DNA of 64,000 nucleotides from Silene latifolia (Eukaryota > Streptophyta > Magnoliopsida > Caryophyllales > Caryophyllaceae): contig NC_133538.1 of NCBI RefSeq assembly GCF_048544455.1, forward strand, positions 147,728,922 through 147,792,921, given 5' to 3'. Under the pieces are notes generated by a model. The model did no database searches. It worked only from the letters and a program-made list of their open reading frames with translations, and was not told where the DNA came from. The position numbers were made by a program, and so were the translations under genes. Below are positions 35,905-47,793 of the stretch, in pieces; positions within the stretch are counted from its first letter, which is position 1; the number at the start of each line of letters is the position of its first letter.

Positions 35905-37179
35905 TCAAAAAATTTCCTCTTCGGTAAGTGGGTCCCCGAGGTATAGCACTTCGATAGTGCCCTTCTCATCACCATCATAATATCGCTTCACCCTTTGGCC
36001 ATTTACTTTGAAGGTTCCACCTTCTTCACTCCAAAGTTCAAATGTGCCACAAGGGGAGATGTCCATCACTTTGAATGGTCCTGACCACCGTGATCGGAGC
36101 TTCCCGGGAAATACTTTGACCTTAGAATTGAAAAGGAGCACTAAGTCTCCTACACTTATATCTTTCTTCATGATCTTGGCATCATGTCATTTCTTGGTTT
36201 GGTCTTTGTAAATTTTGGAGCTCTCATAAGCCTACATCCTCAATTCTTCTAACTCATTCATTTGGAGAAATCGGATATCTCCGGCGGCATCAAAGTCTAA
36301 ATTCATTTCTTTGAGAGCACACCAAGCCTTGTGTTCTAGCTCAACGGGCAAGTGAAATGCCTTGCCATACACAAGCTTGTAGGGCGTGGTACCAAGAGGT
36401 GTCTTGTATGCCGTTCTCAATGCCTATAACACGTCCGGGACCTTTAGGGACTAAGCCTTTCGGCTCTTTCTAGTCACCTTTTCCAAGATAGCTTTGATTT
36501 GGCGGTTAGAAACCTCCACTTGCCCACTAGTTTGAGAGTGGTAGGAAAGGGCGGTTTTATGTCGCACTGCATGTGACTCTAGTAATGCTTTGAAGGTGCT
36601 CTTGCAGAAGTGTGATCCACCATCACTTATAACCACTCTCGGGGTCCCGAACCTTGGAAAAATTATTCCTTTGAAAATTTTCATGACAACCCTGCTATCC
36701 TTGGTAGGAGAGGCTACCGCTTCAATCCATTTGGACACGTAGTCCACCACCACCAATATGTACTCATTCCCACAAGAGTTGGGAAATGGTCCCATAAAGT
36801 CTCTGCCCCAACAATCAAAGAGCTCAATCTCCAATATGTTTGTGAGGGGCATCTCATTCCTCTTTCCAATATTCCCAACCCTTTGGCATGCATCATACGA
36901 TTTCACCAAGTAATAGATGTCCTTGAACATGGAGGGCCAATAAAATCCACCTTGGAGGATCTTGGCAATGGTTCTTGAGCTGGCCAAATGTCCTCCATAG
37001 GCGGAATTGTGAACTCGGTCAACAATCTCCATGCCCTCCTCCCTAGAAACGCACCACCGGAACATTCCATCCCCACACTTACGGAATAAGTGGGGATTAT
37101 TCCAAAAGTACCGCTTGGCATCATGTCTCAACTTTCTTCTTTCACTTGGTTCAAAGCCATCCGGAACGAAACCATTCAC
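35905..37179 (-). pseudogene. integrase, Athila copy 2
   Basis: Frames 37,179-36,451 and 36,420-35,905. The DDE residues lie in DFMGPF, SDGGSHF and [10 protein letters not shown]. The first zinc-finger cysteine is Tyr (SYDACQR) and TAG codons replace likely tryptophans near 36,450 and 36,425, all as in copy 1. A private TAG sits at about 36,231 (after EELRM). Confidence 0.88.
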
Positions 37180-37203
37180 AAGGTAATTTGCAAGATCCGC
37201 TAA

Positions 37204-37716
37204 TCAAGGAGTCTTGGTGCTAACTTCCATTAGGCTATCTTCCCTTAGCCATTCATTAATCAGTGCACTATTGTCTTTAATTCCATGGTCCTTAATGGTC
37301 AATCTTGATAGGTGGTCAGCAACAACATTTTCCGATCCGGCCTTGTTCTTGATCTCCAAATCGAATTCTTGAAGTAATAGGATCAACCTCAAGTGTCTCG
37401 GTTTTGCATCTTTTTTCACCATCAATTGTCTCAAAGTGGTGTGATCGGTATACACCACCACTTTGGACCCAACCAAGTATTGCCAGAACTTTTCAATAGC
37501 ATGCACGATTGCCAACATCTCCTTTTCGGTCATTGAATAGTTACATTGTGTTTGGTCAAGGGTCTTTCTTGTGTAATATATGACGTGATGTCTCTTGTCA
37601 ACCACTTGCCCTAGGATCGCGCCCACCGTGAAGTCCGACGCGTCGCACATAATCTCGAAAGGGAGATTCAAATCCGGGGCCCAAATTATTGGAGCCGTGA
37701 CCAATGCTTCCTTCAA
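37204..37716 (-). pseudogene. RNase H domain, Athila copy 2
   Basis: The four acidic positions are present in [32 protein letters not shown] and VVADHLSRL. It overlaps the end of the RT frame by four bases after a deletion shared with copy 1. Confidence 0.85.
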
Positions 37717-38528
37717 CCTATGACAAGCTTTAAGACAAGAATCATCACAAACAAAAGGGACATCTTTGAGGAGTAATGAAGTCTATAGAATCCGGCGTGG
37801 CCTAGGAAACTCCTGACTCCCTTCACATTGGAAGGAGGTGAAAAGTTTTCTATCACGGCCACCTTAGCACCATCGACTTCAATACCCCTTCTAGAGATAA
37901 CGTGACCGAGTACAACCCCCTCCTCTACCATGAAATGGCATTTTTCCCAATTTAAGACAAGGTTGTGCTCCACACATCTCTTTAACACATTTGTCAAGTT
38001 GACAAGACCATGATCAAAGGTGTCTCCATGGACACTAAAGTTGCCCATGAGGACTTCCATGCTTTTCTCGAGAAAGTCCAAAAAGATTGCCACCATGCAC
38101 CTTTGGAAGGTGACGGACGCATTGCAAAGCCCGAATGGCATTCTACGATATGCATAAACTCCTATGGGACATATGAAAGTTGTTTTCTCTTGGTCCTCCG
38201 GATGAATGGGGATTTGGAAAAACCCGCAGTAACCATCGATAAAGCAATAATACGCATGTCCCACAAGCCTCTCGAGCATTTCGTCTATAAAGGGGATTGA
38301 GAAATGATCCATATGGGTGGCGGCATTAAGTTTCCTATAGTCGATACACATTCGCCACCCCGTAACCGGCCTAGTAGGTAGGTGAGTCCCATCTTCTTGC
38401 TCCACCATGGTTACCCCTTTCTTCTTGGGTACCACGTGGACCGGACTCACCCATTTGCTACCCGTTATTTGGTAGATAATCCCGACCTCGAGTAATTTCA
38501 AAACATCAGTTTTTACCACCTCGGCCAT
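37713..38528 (-). pseudogene. reverse transcriptase, Athila copy 2
   Basis: A 271-residue frame starting MAEVVKTDVLK; the same reading extends somewhat upstream. All RT blocks are uninterrupted (WRMCIDYRKLN, FFQIPIHPEDQEKTTF, RMPFGLCNASVTFQ), but the palm motif is LMGNFSVHG, so Gly-Asn replaces the catalytic Asp-Asp (codons at 38,040-38,045). A polymerase without these residues should be inactive. The end of the frame ([10 protein letters not shown]) shows the deletion shared with copy 1. Confidence 0.92.
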
Positions 38529-38735
38529 TTTAGGGTTTATCCGCCTTAGACCATCTACCTTGGGCTTACTCCCCTCCTCTTGAATGTTTCTATGAATACA
38601 TAGGCTTGGACTTAGCCCCTTTATGTCATCTATGTTTACCCGAGTGAGCCTTTGTGAGTTCTCAAAATTTTTTAAGTTTCATCTCTTCTGACTCACTAAG
38701 GTTAGCATTTATGATCACGGGGTAAGCCTCCCCCC

Positions 38736-39878
38736 TCACCAAGGAAAGCATACTTGAGTGAGGGGGGGGGATAAAGGTTTAAGTTGTACCTTTGGAGGGA
38801 GAAGGCCCTCCACCTTCTTCAAAAGCTCATCATCTACATCATGATCTTCTTTCATTACTTCATCATGTAGGGAGATTTGGAAAACCTCTTCCATCTCCGC
38901 CTCCTCTCGGGTCACTTCATGAACTACCTCATCAATCACTTTAATAGTGCTTAACCTTTTAACTTTGGGTCCTTTCATCAAATGTGGGAGGTTAAATTCG
39001 ACATTGTTGCCCTCAATCCAGAAGGTTAGCCGCCCATTCTTCACATCAATAAGCACTCCTCCGGTAGCCTAAAACGGCTTACCTAGGATAATGGGGGTAT
39101 GGCTATCCTCCGGGATGTCAAAGACAACAAAATCGGCCGGGATTAAAAGCTTTTCAACTTTGACGGGTATGTCTTCAAGCACCCCCAAAGGGCGCTTGAC
39201 GGACCTATCCGCCAATTGGAGAGTTATGGTAGTAGGAGCGAGACTATGAATGCTAATTTTCTTTGCAACTTTTAAAGGAATGACACTCACACTTGCTCTC
39301 AAGTCACAAAGAGCTCTTGATATAGGAACACCACCAACTATACATGGGATTGAGAAGCTTCCCGGGTCACCAAGTTTAGTGGGCATCTTGTTAAGGATAT
39401 GAGCACTACATGCCTCTTCCATTGCCACTATCTCTTGGTCACCCAAGACCCTCTTCCTAGTCAAGATATCTTTCAAAAATTTTGAGTAGGTTGACATGTT
39501 CAAAATCACTTCCGTAAAGGGTTGGGTTACTTCAAGTTTCTCAAGAATGTCACAAAACTTGGCATACTTGATGTTTTCCCTACTCTTTATGGCTCTTGAG
39601 GGATATGGAATATGAGAAACAAGTTGAGAATTTGGAGATACCTTTGGGGGATTTGCATTTTTTGTTACCTAAGTAGTTGGTTGTAGGAGTACCTCTTTGG
39701 TAGTATCTTCACCTCTTTCCCCTTCATAAGGTAAATCCTCAACCAAACCGTCAATATCCCTTTCCACTTGTGTTTTCTCACTTGAATATTCTCCACATGT
39801 CTTCTTCCCTTTCTTAGCTTCACTCATCCTAGCCGATGGTGTCATCGGTGGGCTTTCCCTTCCACCATTCATTTCCAC
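38736..39878 (-). pseudogene. aspartic protease and linker, Athila copy 2
   Basis: The active site reads ALCDLRASVSVIPL, with Arg in place of Gly as in copy 1. A TAG after LGKPF is shared. A private TAG replaces Lys near 39,668. The following linker frame (39,056-38,736) has the same homopolymer frameshift as copy 1, with three more G:C pairs. Confidence 0.85.
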
Positions 39879-40012
39879 CCGCTATCTCTTGGGATCCGTG
39901 TTAACTTCTACCTCAAGATGCTTATAGGGATCTTCAAGCTCTATCCCACTTCTCAAATCTATCGCGTGAGCTTGGTTATTATTATAAGCGTCCTTTGAAC
40001 TTTATCCTTGGG

Positions 40013-41689
40013 CTAATAACCACCGGGCGGCCTTTGAGGGTTATCAAGAGCATGAGAAGCCAATCGGGCTTCCATTTCCCTCATATCTTTAAGGTAAGTA
40101 GCTCTTAGGTTTGGTTGTTCTTGTTGGCTTGCCTTAATGAAATTTGCCATGTCTTGGCTATGTTGAATTTGCATGTTCTTCACCATCCTCATTAATTCAT
40201 TTTGGGAGGGGTCACCTTGGGGTTCTTGATAAGGTTGATTGGCTATGGGCAAAGGGAATCCATAGTCATTCATAGTGTTGGCACCTTGTCTCCCTTGGTA
40301 ATTCCCTCCAGGGCCATTGTTGGTGAAGTTTGGTAATTCCCTCCGGGTGGATTATTTGGGGCTTGGGGTTGAAGATGTTGTGGGTTTTGAACATTGGTAC
40401 TCTTGTTACTAAAGTTGGGGTGGTTCTTCAAACCCGGATGGTAGGAGTTGGTGTTTGGGTTGTAGATATTGGGATTGTTGTAGGGTGGTCTTGCTGGTCT
40501 TGTATTGTTGTTATAGCTTTGAAAGGCATTAACATCTTGGACATTCTCCTCATACCCCCCATTGTAGTTGTTAGCACACATGTCAAAGGTGTGGCCATTT
40601 TCCCCACATAGCTCACAAGGTGAAACTTGAACTACCTCCTCCATGGGTGGACTATGTGAGGTGGTAACTTGATGAACTTGGTTCCTTTGCAATTTCTCAA
40701 GTTGCTTGGTAAGAAGATCAAGCTTAGCATTTGTCTCGGCATTTGAACTAGAAGAGTTTTCCTTAGGGTATTTTCCATTTCTCCTAAGCATATTTCCCCT
40801 TGATCCATAATTTGCTTTCGAGTCTGCCATCTTCTCAATTAGTGTCGTCCCTTCCTCATCACCCAAATGGTCAAATCCCACTCCCGCGGAGGCATTCACC
40901 ATTTCTTTAGTTCTAGGAAACAAGGTTTGGAAGAAGGTTTGGGTGATATACCATTTCGAAATCCCGTGGTGAGGACAACTAGCGATAAGGTCTTTATATC
41001 TATCCCATGCTTCACCCAAGGATTCCCCATCTTCTTATTGGAAAGTGTGGATTTCATTTTGAAGCATGGCGATCTTGGATGACGGATAGTACTTGGCCAT
41101 GAACACGTTGGCTAAAGCGTCCTAGGTTATGAATGTATCCGGAGGGTTAATATTTAACCCCCGGTCCGCCTTACCCGTCAAAGAGAATGGGAACAACATC
41201 ATCCTTAGAGTGTCTTCGAATAACCCATTCTTCTTCATCATAGAGACCTTTCTCTTGAACTTTCGTAGGTGAGCATAAGCATCTTCTTCGATGTGTCCCC
41301 CGAACAAATCTTTTTGAATCAACCCCACTTGGGCGGGGTGCATCTCAAGTTGTTGGGAGCCAAGGTGCCGAAATTAATCGGCTTACAAGAATCATTATGG
41401 TTAGGCGGTTGTGATCACGTAAAGCCATTGGAGGTTTTTGAGGGGGTGGTGATTGAGGTGGAGTTGGAATTTGAATGTTGTGAAATGGGTTTTCTATTGG
41501 GGTCTCAATTATGTCATTTGATTGTAGTGGGGTTATAGTGTCAATGATTGGTAGGGTGTGTGGGTTTTGTTGGTCTATGTTTGCTTGAGGAGGGTTCCGA
41601 ACTCTATCAAGGATCCTTGTCCTGAAGGTCCTAAAAAGTCTTTCGGGGTCAGAATTGAAGAGTAGAGCTTGATGGTTCCTCTTAGGCAT
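40013..41689 (-). pseudogene. gag, Athila copy 2
   Basis: Start at 41,689 (MPKRNHQAL). The frameshift before MHPAQVG and the TAA after IHTFQ are shared with copy 1; a further TAG is private (near 41,121). The frame 41,019-40,270 runs through the CCHC knuckle CELCGENGHTFDMC. Relative to copy 1, about 200 bp of the Q/G/N-rich linker is deleted near 40,335, with a short filler GGTAATTCCCTCC that duplicates neighbouring sequence. Confidence 0.87.
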
Positions 41690-41847
41690 GCACTCGACAA
41701 ACCGTTACTCTCCTAGTGTTTTTACACACTAGGGGAGGGCAAGAAATCATACACTCTACAATGAAGCACACAACTACTAAAGCAGACTAACAAGTGAGAT
41801 AAAACTAAAGCTAAGACTATTAATAAACTAAATATTACCTAACGCCA

Positions 41848-41865
41848 TCCCCGGAAACGGCGCCA
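41848..41865 (-). other. tRNA-Asp primer binding site, copy 2
   Basis: TCCCCGGAAACGGCGCCA on the plus strand matches tRNA-Asp at 17 of 18 bases. The mismatch differs from the one in copy 1. Confidence 0.88.
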
Positions 41866-41867
41866 TT

Positions 41868-43522
41868 TGATGAGTAAGTTTATAGCCGTCAATTCTTACC
41901 ATCAACAATATTTGTAAACCCAATTCAGGTAGTATAAATTGGGGTCGAACCACGAGGATGGTGGGGTGTATACTCAATTTAATATGAGTCTAGTTTAGTC
42001 GGGAAACAAGAGAGATTGATTCTAAACTAACAACTAAATTCAAACTAAAAACAAGTAATTAGCAATATGTGTAAACGATCAAATTAAAGTCTAGGGCCTT
42101 CGCGTTCATCTAAATGGGTAAGAGTGAACAAGGGTGAATAATGGGTCAAGGGTAAAGATTAGTCTAGGAAAATGACTCAAAATCTTGGCCTCCCTAAGGA
42201 TGACACCTAACTATCATTAAGCATCCAATCCTCTCTTAATCATGCTATCAAAATCCTCCATAAACTTTCATAAACAAAGGACTTAAGCAAACAATGAAGA
42301 AAGACATGAGCTTTCACTCACACAATTCATCAAACATCTTATATGCATGAATAAAATAACTAAACAATTTACCCACAACCTAAATATTAATCACCCAATC
42401 ATCCCCTTAAGTCCCACTTAGAATCCCCCTAAACCCTAGGGGGTCACTACTCACACATAGACAAAAGGGAAGTGCAAACAATTGGGGAAGGACAAGCAAA
42501 CACAATAGAAAGCACGGTGCAAATTACAACAAAGCAAAATGAAGAATTGAAATATAAACTATTGATTTAAACAAGTAAATAAGGAGAGAATTATACCAAC
42601 AATAAGGAAAGATTGATACTTTGATTGAATTAAGGAAGAAATTCTTCAATATCTCCAAAATGCAACCCAATAACCAAATGTAAACAATTGAAACTAAGTA
42701 GATATATATTAATTTAGTAAGTAATTAAAGTGTAATTAAGGAAAGATTAGTTCTTCGCTTAAAAAATAATGCATAAACTTAGAGAATTTCTGAAATCTAG
42801 GGTTGTGTATCTAAAATGATTAAGGGAGGGGGGTATTTATACTACCCCTTGAATTAAACACAAATGAAGGCAAAGAGAAGCCCAAAATGCGACTGTGCTC
42901 CTGTGCCGGCACACCGGCTGCCGACTTCCCTGCCGGCAGCGTCCTCCTCAAGTCCTGGATCACCACTTGCCTTGGGGTTTCTCTCTGTCGGTGGACCGGC
43001 TACCGGCCTGCCGGCAGAGAGTACTCCTTGGTTTATTCTCTACTTCATTTTTCTCAATACATGTTACGTGTTCCGGCTAACCGGCTGCCGGCCTCCTTGC
43101 CGGCATCGAGTCATTCTAATTCTGGCTCCAAAACTTTCCTTGAAATTTGCTAAGTGTTGGCATGTGTTCCCTGTCGCTGGACTGGCTACCGGCCTGCCGG
43201 CAAAGAACACTTCTTCAGTCATTTCCTTCATTTGTGTGGTTAGGAAGAGTGTCCTTGCCAGTGGACCGGCTGCTGGCTTGCCGGCAGAGACACCTTTCTC
43301 AGAATTTTCCATCCTCTTCTTCTCAAGCTAACTCGATCTTTAGCCCGCGCTTGCTCCATCTTCCGTCTTGTTTCTCTTAGGCATATTCCCTGCAAATGGA
43401 GACGGAAATTCTTAGTATGCGACCACGTGAAATAAAAGGGCGAGTCGGGCTTAAAATCGTGCCAAATAGGGTCAAAAATTATGAAAAGAAAGAGGGGAAT
43501 CGTTCAAAAAAATCAATTATCA
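41868..43522 (-). repeat. 5' LTR of Athila copy 2
   Basis: 1,655 bp. The TATA box TATAAATA (element strand) is at 42,834-42,841 and five CCGG-rich modules lie at about 42,902-43,290. Nearly all LTR variants checked between about 100 and 950 bp agree with the LTR of copy 1 rather than with the partner LTR at 28,056. Confidence 0.92.
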
Positions 43523-43527
43523 ACCAC

Positions 43528-44690
43528 CCAAAACCGAAGCACCCTCGCCCCACCACCACTAATCACTCCGTCGACCTTCTGACGACAGCACCGACGGCAC
43601 CCTAGATACACAAAGGGAATGCTCCGGATACACAAATATACAAGTGTATCTATAATACCTGCGAACACACCACCACCACCACCACCAGTCACCCCAACAA
43701 CCATCACTACCTCTCACTAACACCATTTCCCAACCCATGAACTACCACTACATACAACCACTGCATTAGCACCGACCAACCACCACTCCCCGCCGTTTCC
43801 AAGCCAATAAACAACCACGAGATCACAATCCCTCATCTCCAAACCCCTCACTATCTCCTCCTTTATCCTCGTCGTGACTCGTTCACAACCACCAAAAGCC
43901 TTGCCAACATACCGGCACACCTTGCGCCACCATCGATCAGCCTCCACCATCTAAAAAATGAATTTCGAAATCTCAGATCTGCACCAAAACCAAAGGTGTT
44001 GTGTGACAAGAGGACGGAACATCGGCGACATGAGATCTGAAGAAATCGGAAAATTAGTTCAAGCATAAAGTAAAATTAGAACCGTTGAACTGGAATTTGT
44101 TCATGCATGAAGTAAAATGAGGAGCAATGCGTGCATTGCCGGAGTTTCGGGGCTGTGATTGGTAGTTCCGGTGAAGCAATCGGAAAATTTAGAGCCGTTA
44201 AACTGGAATTCATCATCGTGGTTGACGACAATGGGAGGGACGGCAGGGAATATGGCAGAAAGCAACTTTCAGTAGTGGTGCGGGTGCAGCTGCTTGCCGG
44301 CGATAATGAAACAGGAGTAGAAACACAAGTATGATGATAGAGCGAAAATCCGCCGGTGATTTGGTGGTCGCACTGGGGTAGTCACGTCTTTGTCCGTTAC
44401 CGGAACTCCGACCATTGTTCATTTTCTTACCAGCGTCGATGAGGGAAAGGTGAATCAAAGCAAAGGACGGCAGTCCGCTGGTGTGACTGCAAGGTGGATC
44501 ACGTAGATCACCGTCGGTGGCGATAACCACGACAGTGGTGGTGATGGTGGCCGTGGGTAATGGTTGAGTGAGCAAAGGATATAGAACTAGGGAAGTCACG
44601 GGCAGGCAGTGGATAAGAATGTGGGAGAGTGAAGTCATTAGTATTTGGGCTTGTTTAGTTTTGGGCTGTCAACATGTTAATATGTGTTTT
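43528..44690. other. right arm of TIR element T2
   Basis: CCACCA-rich sequence and a few GATACACA words near 43,600-43,650, followed by a GC-richer part without recognisable domains. Open frames here are short and unsupported. Confidence 0.6.
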
Positions 44691-44740
44691 TTAGATAGTT
44701 CGTACGGTTCACACGCTATTTTAGTTCGCACGAGATCCTA

Positions 44741-44743
<3 letters not shown>

Positions 44744-44792
<49 letters not shown>
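44744..44792. repeat. (TA)n tract between T2 and T3
   Basis: Pure TA directly bordered by the terminal repeats of T2 and T3. Confidence 0.95.
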
Positions 44793-44796
<4 letters not shown>

Positions 44797-46176
44797 CAGG
44801 ATCATGTCCGAACTAAATTAGATTGCGAACCATACGAACTTAATAATAGCCCTTCAGATTAATTCATCGACGGCCAACATTACACTCCCTTATCCTCTAT
44901 CCTCTCAAACAAAACCCCAAACCCACGACACACGCTCTCACTAATCCTGTCTTCACTAATCTTTCTCATCACCGACGATGAATGTTGTCCGACGAACGCT
45001 CTCCGACGACGACGATTAGACATCGGTGGCGGAATCTCTACCTGCAGAAACCACACCTTTGATTGTATCGTGTTTCGCTCAATTTCATCACATCACTTCT
45101 CCAATTTGATCCAATTTTCGAGATTCTTCGACATGTAAGTTTATAATTCGTGCTAATTTTCATTGTTTTCTTCAATTACTTCAATCATTTTCTTAGTTTC
45201 CCCTAATTAGAAGAAATCTAACCCTAATTCCATTCCTGCCTCATTCTCCCCAAAATGGCGTTAAAAACTTTGCATTCGTTTCATTTCATGCGTCTCTGCG
45301 GTTCTTCATTAATTGATGTAAGGTTTTTCCAATATATTCATTATAATCTGCATAATCTTGTTGATAGAGGTATATACCAATCAGGCGATCCGTGACACCT
45401 ATCATGAGCTTATCCACAAAATCGTTACAGGAGATTTGGACATTGTTGATAGAGGTATGGGCTTTCTTCATTATAATCTGCATAATCTTGTGTCCATCAT
45501 CTTTGTGTCTAATAATCGTATGTTGTGTGATTTTAGGAGTAGTTGGGGAACAACTTGTGTTGTTACAAGAAATTGCTTCTGAAAGAGCGAAATGCCCAAA
45601 AAAATCCTGGTTGCGGCAGAATTGCGGTTCACTGCAGGCTCCACCAGTTCCATTCTGCTGATTATTCACATCCCATAATCTTGTTGATGTAAGCTCCTGA
45701 TTGGTACACATTTCTGTCTTTCTCCATTTCTCCTGTTTCTTTGTTGTTTTCAATCAATTTTTGGCACTTTTTTGTTTGATTAATTTAGTTATATTTGTGT
45801 GTAACTTGTGAATAATTGGAGCGTGCTTTGATTTTTCTGTTTTCTAATCGATTTCTATGCGTTGATTAGATAGTACAAAATATCGTCATTACAATTTTAA
45901 GAAATGTTAGTTACTTGTTGGGGGAGCGGCGACGGGACAGATTTATTGCATACTGAATTATTAGTAATCCCATATAATTCAGTTTAAGAATAGTTTTTAT
46001 TATGTGAAAGTTATTATACCGGCAAATTCCAACTCGGCATCGTTAATTGGCTTATATTTTCAAATAGTACTATCGGTCTTATTTTCGTGTGCCATCTTTG
46101 GACAGAAGATAGAACACGAAGATGACATATAGAATGGGAATGAATGTATGAAGCATAAAATTAAAAGAACAAATAT

Positions 46177-46600
46177 TTAACCAAGTGGTGTTAGTCTAGT
46201 GGTAGCCGGGTTAAATCATGAAGCTTGCAGAAATGCAGGAGTTAAGAGGTCCCGGGTTCGACTACCACCAGCTGGGCGATGATCACTTGGCCACTGCAGC
46301 CCCCGAAGGGGGTGGCTTACATGGTCCATGTGGTGGTGCGGGAATGCATGGGCCCAGGAGGATTCAAACCCCCGTCATCAAAAAATTAACCAAGTGGTGT
46401 TAGTCCAGTGGTAGCCGGGTTACACCTTGAAGTTTGCAGAAGTGCAGGAGTTGAGAGGTCTCGGGTTCGACTACGAGCTGGGGAAATGATCACTTGGCCA
46501 CTGCAGCCCTCGAAGGGGGTGACTTACATGGTCCATGTGGTGGTGCGGGAATGCATGGGCCAGGGGGGATTCAACCCCTCGTCATCAAAAAAAAAAAAAA
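46177..46600 (+). mobile_element. dimeric tRNA-derived SINE
   Basis: Two similar monomers (46,177-46,385 and 46,386-46,600), each starting TTAACCAAGTGG and ending GTCATCAAAAA. Monomer 1 has a perfect pol III A box TAGTCTAGTGG (46,192-46,202) and a B box GGTTCGACTAC (46,255-46,265). The dimer ends in about 14 A. A 9 bp duplication AACAAATAT flanks the whole dimer (46,168-46,176 and 46,599-46,607) but not the internal junction, so it was inserted as one unit. Confidence 0.82.
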
Positions 46601-47544
46601 CAAATATGAGATTATGAAGGTTTGGCCGAAAGCATTGATTTCGGGTGCAAAAAATCCATTAGCTTAGACCAATTCATATCAGATTATGCGGGTGAGGATA
46701 ATTTCATTCGTTTATTACAAGCGCTCTAAACCTAATGCGTAACGACTTTCGTTACTTTTCTAGGCTTTTGACCTGGACAAGGTCAGCTACTTCCTATTAG
46801 TGAAATCTTTAGGGAGGAGCAAGTGTGCCTACTACCATGTTCTAGGCCTTTTTAAGTTTAGAGCTGGCTATTAGGTTCCGAGTTCTGGCTGGTCATATTT
46901 GGTTCGGGTTTGTCGAGTTTATATCGTATTTGAGATTAGTAGGGTTGTTTTGTCGAGGCGATTTGGTTGAGTTATTATTGGCTCGCATTACTAACGAGTA
47001 ATTTATTGGCTCAATTGGATTATGAGTAGATTTTTTAGCCATATTGAATAGCTAACAATAAATATCATATAATGAATCAAACTCAGTTTCTGAGGAATTT
47101 AAGGGGTTGAGTTGAGTTGACTTGACTTGAGTTGGAGTTTGAGTTGAGAATGAATTAAGTAATAATTTATAGAAAGAAAAGAAGTTGGTTGTTTTCTGAC
47201 TGCTCAACATCAACAGGTCGCTCACTACTTTATTTATTTTTTCTCATACTTTTTGTTTTCATCTCCGATTTCTCATCATTACTTTTTTATCAATCAATCC
47301 ATGATTATTATTATATTGTGGAAACTAATACACCCTACCTAGCTTTCCTTTTCCTAGTAGAATTAAAATTATACTCCCTCCATTCCCGTCAATTGTATAG
47401 AAACCTGCTAGGTTACATCGTCTATAATGTTCGTTTCTTAGTTTACATGGTATTTTGGAAAGTTCACAAGTTTTATAGCCTTCTTCCGTTATTCTAGATG
47501 GTGAATAAAGTTCAGAGGCTGATATCTATGTCATTGATGGTAGC

Positions 47545-47793
47545 ATGGTCCCTGTCTCATTCTTCCCTGTCAACCAGCCTAATTTTGTTCTTATGAATAC
47601 TCGGTGGCTGAGAATCACTGCACTACTTGAAATGTTTACTAACTACGCTTCTGAATGTATTGTTTTGGACATGTCAGGTACTCAGGTTAGTTTGCAACAT
47701 TTGACGGACAATATAACTGAGAGTAAGGAACGACGTATTTCTATGTTATATGCTTTTAAAGAGGCCGTCAAAGACACTATTACCAATTTTTAG
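47545..47793 (+). pseudogene. possible gene-derived fragment, unrecognised
   Basis: An 82-codon open frame with protein-like composition, including LEMFTNYASECIVLDMSG and ESKERRISMLYAFKEAVKD. It lies inside T3, which is a plausible place for a captured exon. I do not recognise the family, and an open frame of this length could occur by chance. Confidence 0.25.

Noticed and set aside
47189-47497. 102-codon plus-strand frame in T3
   Set aside because: AT-rich, hydrophobic and low-complexity composition; no domain and no splice context.
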